NCBI GenBank assembly: GCA_949825065.1
Contig: OX463855.1
Span: 36,074,281 to 36,138,280 of the forward strand
DNA: 64,000 nucleotides
DNA from: Odontocerum albicorne
Lineage: Eukaryota; Arthropoda; Insecta; Trichoptera; Odontoceridae
Reading direction: 5' to 3'
The notes below the pieces were generated by a model that saw only the letters and a program-made list of their open reading frames with translations, had not been told where the DNA came from and ran no database searches. Both the position numbers and the translations under genes were made by a program. Below, piece after piece: positions 20,355 to 32,799 of the stretch. How positions within the stretch are numbered: the first letter of the stretch is position 1; each line of letters opens with the position of its first letter.

Positions 20355-23300
20355 TTACAGGAATTTAGCGAGGAGTGCAGAAATTGCAATTATTAAGAGT
20401 GACGCTTGTTGAAGACCCGCATTATTTTGATGGCAGGCATCTGCCGTGTGGCTCGTCGTTTGATATTCCTTAGTTTCCACTCCAATCTTCAAGAGTGCTT
20501 TTGATATAGCGTCGAGGTTAGCATAGGCCAAGTGAGGAGTTCTGCTGATTAACCAAGGTGTAACTGAAAAATAAAAATAAAAATATATTTTTTTTCATAC
20601 TTGTGCGTATGTGGCAAATTCTTAATTGGCAAATAAACATCTATTTTTGAATAGGTATTGAGGAGAATCCCGGTTGCGAGTGTGGTCTAGATGATGAGAC
20701 TATAGACCATGTATATTATCCTTTGCGATACATATTTGATTTACTAATGGCCGTATCTTTGCCGCGTCCAATGAATGTTGCGTTTCTACTTTCTTCGTAC
20801 AACTTTTACACTTTTAGATCAATTGTTAAATTTTTGAAGCTTAATTAGCTGAATTAAGCATTCGAAATGTGGATGCACCAGAGAATGCTACGGATACCCT
20901 GGACGGATATGGTCAGCAACACAAGGGTTCTTCAAAGAGCCGAAGTTGATAGAGAGTTGCTGACTAATATTAAAATCCGAAAGGTGTCCTACTTGGGTCA
21001 TGTACTTAGAGGAGCAAAGTACAAAGTACAAGAGGGTCGAAGAGATGTTGGCAGGAAGCAAATCTCCTGGGTCCGCAATATACGTGATTGGACTGGTATA
21101 AGGAGCGTCGGGGATAAGGTTGCCTACTCTCGTGTGATATTTAACGTTGGGGGGACCTGAAATGCGTTTCTACTTTCTAATGCGTTGGAACTTGTCCACT
21201 TATAGATCGATCGTTAAATTTTTTAAGCTAAATTGATTTTTTTAAGCATAGAGTTATTATATGGACTCATATAATTGCATTGTAACTTGAATTTGATGGC
21301 ACAAATTATCCTAGTTTGTGTGGATTGGTTCTTCAAAGAGCCAAAGTTGATAGAGAGTTGCTGACTAATATTAAAATCCGAAAGGTGTCCTACTTGGGTC
21401 ATGTACTTAGAGGAGCAAAGTACAAAGTACAAGAGGGTCGAAGAGATGTTGGCAGGAAGCAAATCTCCTGGGTCCGCAATATACGTGATTGGACTGGTAT
21501 AAGGAGCGTCGGGGATAAGGTTGCCTACTCTCGTGTGATATTTAACGTTGGGGGGACCTGAAATGCGTTTCTACTTTCTAATGCGTTGGAACTTGTCCAC
21601 TTATAGATCGATCGTTAAATTTTTTAAGCTAAATTGATTTTTTTAAGCATAGAGTTATTATATGGACTCATATAATTGCATTGTAACTTGAATTTGATGG
21701 CACAAATTATCCTAGTTTGTGTGGATTGGTTCTTCAAAGAGCCAAAGTTGATAGAGAGTTGCTGACTAATATTAAAATCCGAAAGGTGTCCTATTTGGGT
21801 CATGTACTTAGAGAAGCAAAGTACAAATTACTGCACCTGATCATCCAAGACAAAATAGAGGTATAAGGAGCGTCGGGGATCTTTTTCGTGCTGCCGGGGA
21901 CAAGGTTGCCTACTCTCGTGTGATATTCAACGTTGGGGGGACCTGACATGACATTTGGAAGAAGAAGAATCAGCTGAAACATTAAATTGTCTAGAATTGT
22001 CATTAAAAAAAAATTGTTTTATTATATTGACCCGTGTAATAGCATAATGACTTGAATTTGATGTCACAAATCGCCCTAGTTTGTGTGGATTGCCTATTCA
22101 TTAAAACAAATAAATGTCCTAAGAATTGATGGTAAGTAGTTAATAAACTAAATAAAATATGAATTCAGACGATACTCGTATAATGTGACATATGACTATG
22201 TCTAGGCCGGAAGATCCGCTAGATATTGAACCTGGAACGTTTTCGTATTGATTATAAATTTGTTTAATTACAGTTCTTGATTATATATTTTTTTAATTAC
22301 AGTAATTGTACTTACCGACACTTTTGTCCTTCTCCGTATTCACGCATGAGTAGATAACTGCGTATGAATTGTAATCCGTGTCTGTCACCAAATAAAAACC
22401 GGTTTTATCTAGAATGAGAAGAAAGATGGTATGTTAATTCGAGATTCGTGATGTACCGGTTACTAAAAAAATGCCGGGTATCAGGTGTTGAGTATCTGGA
22501 AAACAAAAAAAAAACAACAAACGTAGGTTGGTCCAAAAATGCAGTTATTTATCCAAAACTATCAAAATTGGCTAGAAAATACTTATAACCACCTCCACCT
22601 CCTGGCAGTATACCCAGCGAAAGAATGTTCAGCGAGACGAGTGTTATCTACGAAGAGAGAATAAATAAACAACTGCCGCGAAACGCCGAAAAATGATTAT
22701 TTCTGCGTTATAATAAACCATTATTGAGAATTAATTTTAAATAAAAAAACAATAATTGCATTTTTTTCCAAAACATGATGTTATAATAAATGTTGTGTCA
22801 TTTATTTTCATTTATTTATTATCTTCTTTTTAGTTTTCACGGTGCCCAATACCCGGCACCGGATCCAAGCAATATTTGGCGGATCCGGATAAGGTGTGGG
22901 TACTGAAAATATTGCCGGGTACCAGGTAATTTTAGACTACAGGGTACATCACTATTCGAGATAGTTCAATTATATTTTAACCATTTCTACAGTTTTTTTG
23001 TATTTTCTAATTCATGTCTAGTTTAATGGTTGAACCCATGATAAAGTGGGATTAACACACAAAGAAAAATTTAAATTGAGCGAATATTATACTTCATATA
23101 CGCACACTGACGCATACTATACACACACACGAATAACAGATACCAAGCTTTGAAAACTATCACGAAGTGGTTCTACAAATCATGAAGAGTATAAAGCTAT
23201 AATTTAACAAATCGTTGTCCTGCTTTTTTTATTCCTATTGAGAGATGGAGCGCGTACTAGGCAAAACAGTTTTTTTGTTGTTTATAGTTAAGGCATTAAC

Positions 23301-26300
23301 GTTGTGGAGGTTTAAAGACATTGTAATTTATTTTTATCAAACACTGTTTATTCCACTTTTTTGTGACGGTATAACCCTACCGGTTTCAAGGTTTTCACCT
23401 CATCTTCAAGGGAGCGCAAACAAGACTAAATACCGTCACAAAAAAGTGGAATAAACAGTGTTTGATAAAAATAAATTACAAAACAGTTTTTGCATCTATT
23501 TTATGAAGGTTTTCAAAGCGAGCCTGTTATTCTATGCATATATACATTCACCCATTAGTAAATATGGACAAGATGTCACGTTTTTATGGCTGTCGAAATA
23601 TTCGTATCTAACCTTCGTAAGCTACCATTGAAGATGATAAATGAAAATATTGAAGACACCAAGAAAAAAATAATAAATACGTCGAGTCGGGAATAAAAAA
23701 CTGAATACTACAACTTTAGTTACTTCACCATACTGATACATTAATGCATATGTGTGATTAAAGAGGCCTTGAGTGGAAACCAAACATGAACTTATTTAAA
23801 AAAATCTGAGTAACAACAGGAATCTTCTTGGTTGATAGACTGGATCTAACCAACTGGGCCACGGAAGTGTTGAGCAATGTGTTCAAAATCTTTAAAAAAT
23901 AAGTCTTCATGGATATCATTTTATCAATATGTTCGTTCCAGTATTTCGACGGTCGAAATATTTTTAACAATTTTCACAAAATTCAATGGAAAATATAATG
24001 GAATTCTCAAAAACATTGTAGAATATCTAACGAATACAGTGGGATTTCTTAAAAATACAGCAAAATTTCTCAAAAATACAGTAAAACTTCTCAACACTAC
24101 AGTGAAATTTCTCAAAAATACCTGCGAGATTTGAACCCGCAACCCCTGGGTTGGGAGACATGCGTCTTACCAACCAGGCCACGGAGATCATCTTTTTCAT
24201 TTCATTTTCAGTTCATATTCAGCTTTCTGATTGATTGGAATAAATTGCCACATGGTAATAAATTTAAATTGCAATGCAATGCAATAAATTGCCACATGGT
24301 AATAAATTTAAATTGCAAAATTATAGTCAGCATCCTGAATAACGGTGAGTCAAAAACGAAGTTAGCAAAGCGTTCAGATACTCATCCCAATAGAACCACG
24401 GGTTGTTGTTTTCTTTCTAAAGATTATGACTTATCGTTGTAAACAAACTTATTATAAATTAACGTATACAATAGTTTGAATACACTAATTGTTGCAATGG
24501 AACAGTAACGTTATTGATGTGAATATTGCGTAGTTTATTTCCTAAGTGCTGCTTCCGCAATGCTCGAAATCGCCATGATGAGTGCCCACTTGTTTATATA
24601 TTTTTTATTAATACTTCATTGCAAAATAACCTGGCTGGCTTATTTCTAGGCGGCAATCTCTTCCAGCCAACCAGACAAAAGTAAATAGAGTAAGTAACAT
24701 GGTTGCAAAAAACATTCAAATAACCAATCATCCCCACAAAATGCACACGCTCTTAAATACTACAAAATGCACATGAGCGTACGCTCTTAAATACTACAAA
24801 AACTAACAATCACCCGATCATTCCTTTTCGCATAAAATGAGATATCATTAATCAAAGGAAAAGGAAGGCATGGTGGAGAGGAAAGAAAAATTAGGTATGA
24901 AACACGTTGTAAAAAGGGGATCGTTGAACTGGCTAATAAATAATATTTGTTTGAGCGTAGCGCCAATCCATGATCGGAAAGACGCTGAACAGTTAATATT
25001 TAGGTTATGCTGAAAAACAATATCGACAAACAAATAGAAAAACTTACTATTCATTTCAACAGTAAAGTTGGCCACATCCTTTACTACAAATCCAGCAGTT
25101 CCGTTGGCGCCCATCAAGGTATGGTTGAACACTCCTGAGCTGATGATACTCACTTTTTCACCAGACATTTCGTATTTTACCTTAACACATCCCTGTTTAG
25201 CATTCTCTGGTTTAGCCCCTTTGTAGATTTGATACCAATCCCCCATGAACTGAAGAAAAAATTTAACTTATTAAGCAAAATAACAAAAACTCGACGAAAA
25301 TTACCTAAAAGTTTTTTTATAATCAGATATTATTTTATAGTAACAATCTATCGATTTCATAAAACAGGCATGGCAAACCCACGGCCCGCGAGCTGTTTTT
25401 TTTATAAACTAGGGTTTAATTATATATACGTATTGTAGATTTCTGAAACAATGAAGAAGATTTATTTATAAATTTATTTTTTTATATTTAAATGAGCCAA
25501 ATTGATAGTAATATACTCGTATAAACAAAAATGAAAAAGAAAATTCAACATGGATGCAGCTATATTTCTTACGTGTAATATATTATATATCTTAAATAAT
25601 ACTAATATTGATTTATTTATGTAACGTAATATGACACTCATATAATAAAAATTGTAATTATAATTAGTATAAAAAAAATCAGTGGTTAAGTCTTTTGGCT
25701 CACGAACCAAGGATACCGGTGGCGCCACATTTTTTCCCACTGTGATTCCGGGCTGGAAAGATCAGGTACGAGTATGCCTAAAATATCGTTTGGAGGCGCT
25801 GTACTATATATCAGTGCTCTTGGGGTGATTGATAATGGTCGTTTTTTATCGCTTTCAATTCGCTCGATTAGTTACCTATGTCATTTTTAAGATTTATAGT
25901 GTTTGACTCATTTACAATATTTTACATACTTAGTGACATATCATTATATAGTTGACTTAGTGACTATATATAGTGAAAGTTATCCTCTTATTTAATTAAT
26001 AAACACGGGTAGTAAGTCTACAAATAGAGAAACTGCCGACGAATCTTTCAAGAGAAGTGGATAAGTCAATATTGTTTTATTGAAATGAATAACAAGCCAG
26101 TTGGCTTGATTTTCAACGAAACTGCATCAACTTTTAAATAATTTAATATGGTAATTTGTTTTAAACACTGTTTATTCCACTTTTTGTAACACTATAACCC
26201 TACTGGTTTCAAGGCTTTCACCCCATCATTAGAGTAGCACAAACAAGACTGAATTATATTCGAACTGGTATCGACATACTATACACGCTTCTAACTGTAA

Positions 26301-28811
26301 ACATTCGGGTTGGGGAATGGGGGCCAAGGAATCCATGGGACGATCTCGGCGAGCTGCGGAGTGCTTCTTGGTATATCGATCGTCCAGTTCATTACTCAGA
26401 CAACTCCATATAACCTGTTTTGAGATAATGAGGAAAGCAATATTATAATCGTCATCATAAATCAAATACTATTGTATTAATTTTTGCCCGAGTTTTATAT
26501 ATTTTATCAATAGATTTTATCAACATCTATTGATAAAATATATAAAACTCGGGCAAAAATGAATAGTATTTGATTTATGGTGACGATTATAATATTGCTT
26601 TTCTCATTATCTCAAAACAGGTTATTTGGAGTTGTCTGAGTAATGAACTGGACGATCGATATATGTGTTATATGATGTTATATGATATTGCCAGATGTTC
26701 ACCTCAATGCACTGACTTAGAAATTTCTAGGGCCTCTAATGCCTCAAGAAGTCAAAACCATCAAAGACGGTGGATTAATTCAAGAATTTTAAGAAAGTTC
26801 TGAAAATATAATATATCAAAAGAAAAAAATCCAATTCCGACAAAATTTGTTCGATAGTAAATAATTAAATAAATAATTCTTTTAATTTTAAGATATGTAA
26901 AGAACATCTTAAAATTAAAAGCTTCAATGTTCATTCTTTAGCGCTTGACGACACTGCTCCGTTCAAATTTGGCGTTTGACGACACTGCTCAGCTCAAATT
27001 TCAACCTAAATATACTAACAGTCAGAAATTATCCGATGAAGGAGCAAGGCGTCCTGCCATTGGACCGAGACTCAACAGTTATTCACCCCTAATGCTCATT
27101 TGGAGCGAACATTTAGTTCACTCTAGGCTAAAAAAATATATCGTACCACTCCACGTACCCCGATCCGCAACGGTAGGTACTAAATTGTGCAAATGGCACA
27201 CATATAACATAGCATATATTTATCTATCGCCCATTATTTATCTATTTTAAATATTTATTTTGTAAAGTCACACCGGTCCTCCTAATATATATTTTCCTCT
27301 CTAATACCATGTTTTTCTCCACTACCCAAAATATCCAAATAAAATATCCCACGTCCGTCTCACAATGTCCGATGGAGCAAGGTGTCCCAAAGTTGGACCG
27401 ATACTCCGAGTACAAATATCCCACGCCCGTCTGTCTCACAATGTCCGATGGAGCAAGGTGTCACAAAGCCGGACAGATACTCCAAGTAGGTACAAATATC
27501 TCACGTCCGTCTCACAATGTCCGACACGAAGTCGGACCGATACTACGAATACAAATAGTCATCTAGTGCCCAGTTGGCGATATTTTTACATGGAGTCGAT
27601 GGAGGTTTTATCATAACTGAATAAATGCCTGCTTTAATCCCATTTAAAGGTACCACAAAATTCAAATATTTATTCGACGTGGTAATAGAAACCTTGAAGC
27701 GACTAGACTTGAATTGGATAATGCATGTAAAAGCCACCTTGAAATATTATCCATAAAGCCAGACAGATAAGTATTGTGAACAAGAAACACTGGCAAGTCT
27801 CAAATATATTTTTACAAAAGATAAAAATATTTTTATATAAAAGTGTTTTTAAATATTCACTTGATTTAATCCACCAATGAATTTTATTTGAAGTTAATTA
27901 CAAATAAATATATTAATTTTTTATTAGCGCTATTTATTTAAAAAAATTAAAGCATTTTTTTATAATAATCAAGGGTGTGTGGTTCTAATGGTGCCTTAAA
28001 GTGCAGGGGTTTACTAGCGTTGGTAGTAAAACCACATACTTTAAGGCGCTATTAGAACCATGTTACCTCATTTCCAGACATTCATCTTTATATACGCCTA
28101 GTTAAAAAAAAGTGAACTTAATTGATGGTTTGAGCACGTGAAACGAATGAAAGAAGAAAATATACAGTGCAAGTGTGAGTGGAAGGCGTGTGAGAGGAAG
28201 ACCAAGAAAAGTATAATTGAATCGAGTGAATTATATTCTCTGAAAGAAGGAAACGTAGAAAGTCAGAGATATCGTAGAAGTTGAATTAGACGGTGTATGG
28301 ATGTGGAAGACGCTAAGGATATGTGTCGAGATAGGAAAGTCTGGCACTCTGTCCTCTTTACCTACCTCAACAGGAAGATAGCGTAATGGTATTTATGAAA
28401 GTATTTTGTATAATACTTATTTTTTCTCTATCACTTTTATTGAGTTTTGTAAAAACTGTTAATAGTCGAAAAGTTAATGAATCAATAAATATTGATGAAA
28501 AATAATTTCTATATACTCGTATGTAACTGGTAAAAGAGGTAAAAAACTGAGCCCAAACCATTCTCTTTAATCAAGAATTGAAGAGAATGGTTTGAGCGCA
28601 GTTCAACAGTTTTTTCGAACTGTAGAATATGAATAAACCGACATATGCCACTCTCGGATATAACATTGTACATCAAAAAGAAAAAGAAAATGCTTACCCC
28701 AGACGTGTTAAATGCAGCCAGAGGTATAATTGCTTCATCGCATACTTTATTCAATTCTACTTGCGCACTAGCTGAGCCAATGAGGGCCAAAACTGCCACG
28801 AATATGAACAT
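20355..28811 (-). CDS. GPI-anchored lipocalin, Lazarillo/ApoD type (4 exons)
   Basis: Exons in transcript order: 28811-28698, 25249-25048, 22408-22316, 20563-20355; introns are GT..AG, with phases 0, 1, 1. The product is 205 aa. Signal peptide 1-16 (ends A-S-A). Lipocalin motif G-D-W-Y at 41-44, second-motif region VTDTDYNSYAVIYSC at 113-127, W-L-I-S-R at 140-144. Cysteines 24, 59, 127 and 180 can form the two family disulfides. Five N-x-S/T sequons (N35, N80, N87, N99, N106) predict heavy glycosylation. Residues 190-205 are hydrophobic after a small-residue stretch (NNAG at 183-186), the layout of a GPI-anchor signal, as known for Lazarillo. The first exon has the same length (38 codons) as that of lipocalin 1 and intron phases are the same, so they are paralogues. 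The ligand is unknown. Introns carry LINE, hAT, SINE and fold-back elements. No frameshift is seen in the exons. Confidence 0.9.
20650..20855 (+). pseudogene. LINE C-terminal zinc-knuckle relic
   Basis: The frame reads 'ENPGCECGLDDETIDHVYYP' and then a hydrophobic end and stop. The C-x-C..H pattern is the C-terminal Cys/His motif of many R1/Jockey-type LINEs, lacking its last Cys here. It lies in intron 3 of lipocalin 2 in antisense orientation. Confidence 0.55.
20860..21970 (+). pseudogene. RTE-like LINE end in a 401-bp tandem triplication
   Basis: The first unit encodes 'MWMHQRMLRIPWTDMVSN', 'KIRKVSYLGHVLRG' and 'GRKQISWVRNIRDWTGI', the usual C-terminal end of endonuclease/reverse transcriptases of RTE-like LINEs. 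The phrase 'ttcaaagagcc' recurs at 20931, 21332 and 21733, exactly 401 bp apart. Units 1 and 2 appear almost identical; unit 3 diverges and is shorter. The repeat unit includes the 3' untranslated part. All of it is non-functional, in intron 3 of lipocalin 2. Confidence 0.8.
22445..22953 (+). mobile_element. hAT element with perfect 8-bp target duplication
   Basis: The flanks ATTCGAGA (22437-22444 and 22954-22961) are identical. The ends carry the inverted pair GTGATGTACC / GGTACATCAC, plus a further pair of 'gccgggta' motifs near each end. The sequence near 22610-22720 encodes 'PSERMFSETSVIYEERINKQ', the start of the hAT dimerisation domain. The rest of the transposase is missing. It lies in intron 2 of lipocalin 2, only 37 bp before exon 3 in the transcript. 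Confidence 0.85.
23275..23479 (-). mobile_element. Penelope-like fold-back retroposon with 12-bp TSD
   Basis: The target duplication AAAACAGTTTTT flanks it (23263-23274 and 23480-23491). The left end is the family's constant terminus ('ttgtttatagttaaggcatt'). The right ~55 bp repeats internal sequence in inverse orientation ('gtggaataaacagtgtttga'), giving a hairpin with an unequal arm. It lies in intron 2 of lipocalin 2. Confidence 0.75.
23745..23890 (-). mobile_element. tRNA-derived SINE, degraded
   Basis: It contains a degenerate tRNA-like head on the - strand ('aactgggccacggaag' in + reading) and the body phrase 'gccttgagtggaaaccaa'. Compare the well-kept copy at 46316-46525. Confidence 0.5.
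24120..24240 (-). mobile_element. tRNA-derived SINE, head portion
   Basis: In - strand reading the sequence has a box A-like 'tggcctggttggtaagacg' and a box B-like 'gggttcaaatc' 40 bp later, the internal pol III promoter of a tRNA-derived SINE. The tail is interrupted. It is not a functional tRNA: the acceptor stem does not pair. Confidence 0.7.
24594..25012 (-). mobile_element. LINE 3' end (same family as 19085-19795)
   Basis: It matches the 3' UTR and last codons of the LINE at 19085-19795 ('ggcaatctcttccagccaac', 'gagatatcattaatcaaagg', 'gcgccaatccatgatcggaa'). It is 5'-truncated and ends 35 bp from exon 2 of lipocalin 2. Confidence 0.75.
26150..26770 (-). mobile_element. Penelope-like copy with 145-bp-arm hairpin
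   Basis: The left part matches the family core ('actgtttattccacttttt', 'ttcaaggctttcacc'). From 26373 to 26663 the sequence is a large inverted repeat with arms of about 145 bp meeting near 26525 ('attgataaaatatataaaac' and its complement). The outer parts match the centre of the copy at 1571-1990, so this is another fold-back joining two inverted copies. The two open frames here mirror each other across the hairpin and are not genes. Confidence 0.6.
27330..27560. repeat. Tandem repeat, ~75-90-bp unit, 3 copies
   Basis: The phrase 'cgtctcacaatgtccga' recurs three times with 'gatactcc' and 'tacaaatatc' in constant order. A single related unit lies near 27035-27075. The open frames are repeat-derived. 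Confidence 0.65.
27975..28068. mobile_element. Short hairpin MITE
   Basis: The arms 'tggttctaatggtgccttaa' and 'ttaaggcgctattagaacca' face each other around a short centre, giving a ~90-bp stem-loop. No coding sequence. It lies in intron 1 of lipocalin 2. Confidence 0.6.
28090..28400 (+). pseudogene. RTE-like LINE C-terminal relic
   Basis: It carries 'agtggaaggcgtgtgagagg', 'gaaagaaggaaacgtagaaa' and 'tctggcactctgtcctcttt', in the same order as at 60950-61170. The translated pieces (GRRVRGRPRK-like) are the basic end of an endonuclease/reverse transcriptase. Decayed. Confidence 0.6.
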
Positions 28812-28899
28812 TTTTAGAATATGATATTAGAATTTAATAAATAATAACTCCTTAACGAGGAACGGTTTTAAAACTAATATGCGCACACTCTGAACGCCT

Positions 28900-28907
28900 T
28901 ATTTATA
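28900..28907 (-). promoter_or_regulatory. TATA box of lipocalin 2
   Basis: On the - strand the motif is TATAAATA, about 90 bp upstream of the start codon at 28811. A start site about 30 bp downstream would leave a ~60-nt leader. No clear initiator at the ideal distance was seen. Confidence 0.5.
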
Positions 28908-29219
28908 CCAAAGATAATGCTTTATCTATTCGAATAGGACATTCGCAAACTGGGCCCGCGTACACAATATCATCGCCAGATAACAGTAATAAATAAATAA
29001 TATATGTTTTTTGTTTAAATCAAACTTTCGTTTACACATATTCCTTTGGACCAGTAGGCCAAACACATTTATTGATGAAACGTAAAATTAGTTATATCCG
29101 AACATAACATGACAAACCTAAATATGATATATGTTTGATTTTATATGTCATCAGTCAGACCTAAGCATGAAATCCGTCAGACATAAGCGGTAATTGTTAT
29201 ATTACGCTTTCGTTGTGTA

Positions 29220-29410
29220 TAGTACCACTTTGAGTTAGTTTGTTGCCATGTGGCTATTTATTCCAACCAAGCGGAAAGGTGTTTAATAGCGTGTTGTGAA
29301 AACCAGACTGGTAACCTTTTTTTTTAAAAAAAAATCGAACACGCGGCCTCCGAGTTGTATGATAGGCATCTTACCGACTAGGCCACAAGATCGTGATTCT
29401 TCTCCTTGAA
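29220..29410 (-). mobile_element. tRNA-derived SINE
   Basis: The tail ('gttgccatgtggctatttat', 'ttccaaccaagcggaaaggt'), the body ('gtgaaaaccagactgg') and the tRNA-like head ('cttaccgactaggccacaa') occur in the standard order of this family, inverted. Confidence 0.7.
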
Positions 29411-30296
29411 ATTCCGTCTGTCATCGAAGGGTATGCTCTACTAAAACTAACTCAAAGCATAGACCTGCCCCATGGCTGATTGATGACATTAAAAAAACCA
29501 TGGTAAAACGTGATAGAGCGAAGAAAAGCTAGAAATATAATCCCAGTGATCAATAATGGGAGATTTTTCGACGGCTTCGCAATAAATGTACACAACTATG
29601 CGGGAATGACAAAAGAAAAAAATCTTTTTTACCACCTTTCGAAACCTGGAAAAAGGTGAAAAATCCTCAACTCTATGGATGCTAAATCCTCGGACAACTC
29701 AAGTAATAATCTTAACAGACATTTTGCAACACCATCACTCACTTGGGACACTTATACTAAGGAGAACACTCTCCGAAAAATTCTTGTAATGCCTCAACTC
29801 AATGTTCCTGAGCTCAACTTTTAGGAGGTGATATAAATGAGGTTCGTCATATTATTTTGACTATATCCTCAAAAGCGATGGGTGACGAGAACATTTTGAT
29901 TGCATTTATCTCCTTGATTAACGATTAACGTGGTTGTTATTGCGACAGGATTTTGAGTACTTAGGCTTTCAGGACGAATGACGAGTGGGAAAGATTTGTG
30001 TGAGCTCGTGAGTGTGGGTTTCTTCTTGTTGTTTTAATTTTTGTTGTTTTTGTATTTGTGTTTCTGTATATTTTGTTTTTATTTTTATTCTTATGATTGT
30101 GTGCGGTATATTGTGGGATGAATATTTTTGGTCTTTCTGGAGTGATGACGTGTGAGGAGTTGAATTTCGCAAGATGTTTCCAGTTGTAGTTGAGTGTCAC
30201 TATTTGTCAGGTTGATGAGAGCGTGCAACGGGGTTTTGTTTTTGTGTAATAAAAAATCGGAAACAAGTATCGATTTATTTTTTCATGCTAAATATC

Positions 30297-30430
30297 CTCA
30301 GTGAGATACAGGCAAAAGCCTAGTTTACTGGAGATACGACAAATGAAAGGCAACAAACCCAGATCCATTAAAATTGTATGTCCAAATCAAATTACCTGTT
30401 GTTTTTTCGCAAATTGTGTATATTTCTTGT
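30297..30430 (+). repeat. Interspersed repeat B, copy 2
   Basis: It matches 3606-3730 ('aaaagcctagttt', 'aatgaaaggcaacaa', 'acccagatccatta'). It is probably a retroposon tail inserted in the LINE. Confidence 0.55.
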
Positions 30431-31062
30431 CATGTGTAATAATAAATAAATAAATAAATAAGTAAACGATGCTATTCTTGCTATCATAATACACATAATT
30501 AATTTTTCTTTGTCTACTAGCAGCTTTTCTAGTGTGTGGAAGAACATTCTCATTATTTGGATCCCGAAAAATGGCTCACCCACGTCATACATGTTAAAGA
30601 CTTTAGGCCCATATCTATCCTGCTTACATTATTTAAAATTATTGAAAAAATGGTTCATTTTAATTAATTTGATTTGTTTAAACTGTTGCAGTCAGGATTT
30701 CGTCCGGGGCATAGTACCACTGGTCAAGATTATGGATGATGTGAGACGTGGAGTGAGCTTTAAAGAGCTAACATTGTTATATCTATGGGATTTTAGTAAT
30801 GCATTCAATACTGTAGACTTTGATCTGCTTATGGTTTGAATGCGTTCATTACGATTCTCTGAATCGGACATTGTTTGGTTTTTGAGCTATTTAAAATTTA
30901 GACAACAATCTTGTTAACACCAAGAGCTTATATCTGAATGGACTGATCTCTCTGCAGGTGTTCCCCAAGGTGGAATTCTCTCTCCACTCCTTTTTTCTAT
31001 ATTCATTAACCCAATAACATAATCTCTTAAATGTTCTTATCATTTGTATGCGGATGACCTGC

Positions 31063-31646
<584 letters not shown>

Positions 31647-32799
31647 GTTTTGATCCAAATTGCTTTCACACGGCATTGAACGATCTAAATGTGGACCTCA
31701 ATCGATTTCCGAGTGGACTAGGGAGCATGGCTTACTCAATAACCTACGAAGTCACAAACGATCCTCATTGACAGCCCTCAGCTTCTCAGTAAATTCAACA
31801 CTGACTTACTCTCTCCAATATTACTTGATTGCTCTATCATACCTATACATAAAACTGTTAAAAGCCTAGGAGTGCTTATAGATAACACTCATGGCGAGAT
31901 CAAATAAATGAGGTAAGCTGAATGATGTTTTTCAGCCTTCAATACCTTAAAGTGCAGCAAAGATTCCTGCCTACTTAAACCAAAATTTTACTCGTGCAAT
32001 CTCTGCTTTTTCCGATTCTGGACTATGCGGATGTCTTTTATTTGGATGTTAAAGAGCAATAGCTGGATAAATAACTGCGTCTTAAAAATGTTTGTCTAAG
32101 AATTATTTTCAACCTACGAAAGTACGATCATATAACTTCATACCAGAAGGCATTGAACTGGTTGAACGTTCGAAATATATGCCAAATTCACATACTGTCT
32201 CTATTGTATAACATCCTTAACTGTCCCGCCGCACCCTCTTATCTCGCCGAAAATTTTCAGCGTCTTTCCGATCATGGATTAGCGCTACGCTCAAACAGAG
32301 ATTGTTTATTGGCCTTTCTAGTTCTAGAGACTCTGGAACCAGTTACACCAATGTTAGACACGCTCCGTGCTTGGCATGCTTTAAGAGGCGACTGAAAAAC
32401 TCTTAATTTCTAGTCAGTAATATAACATGTTTCATTCCTGATTTTTTTCCCTTCCTTTGATTGATGATATCTCACTTTATATGAAAAGGAATGTTCGGGT
32501 GATTGTCCATCTTTGTGGGGTTTGTGGGCATATGCTCACGTGTGTGTTCATGGATTTGGTGGGGATGGATAGTCATTTGAATGTTTTTTGCGACCATGTA
32601 TGTAACTTGCTTTATTTACTTTTGTCTGGTAAGTTGGAAGAGATTACCGCCTGGCAATAAGCCCGCCAGATTGTACGAGTATTTGTAAGAAAATTGTTTA
32701 ATAAAATTAAATAAATGAGGTTGACCAACATTATGGCAATGCTTATCCTGTGCATTACAGCCCGGAACTACGATGCTTTTACTACAACATAAAGAACAT

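Noticed and set aside
24120..24200. tRNA gene-like sequence (also 46460-46525, 55547-55610 and 63100-63170)
   Set aside because: Box A and box B are present, but stems do not pair and each is fused to a common SINE body and tail.
25364..25480. Possible hAT left end ('caggcatggcaaacccacgg')
   Set aside because: No matching right end or 8-bp duplication was found nearby.
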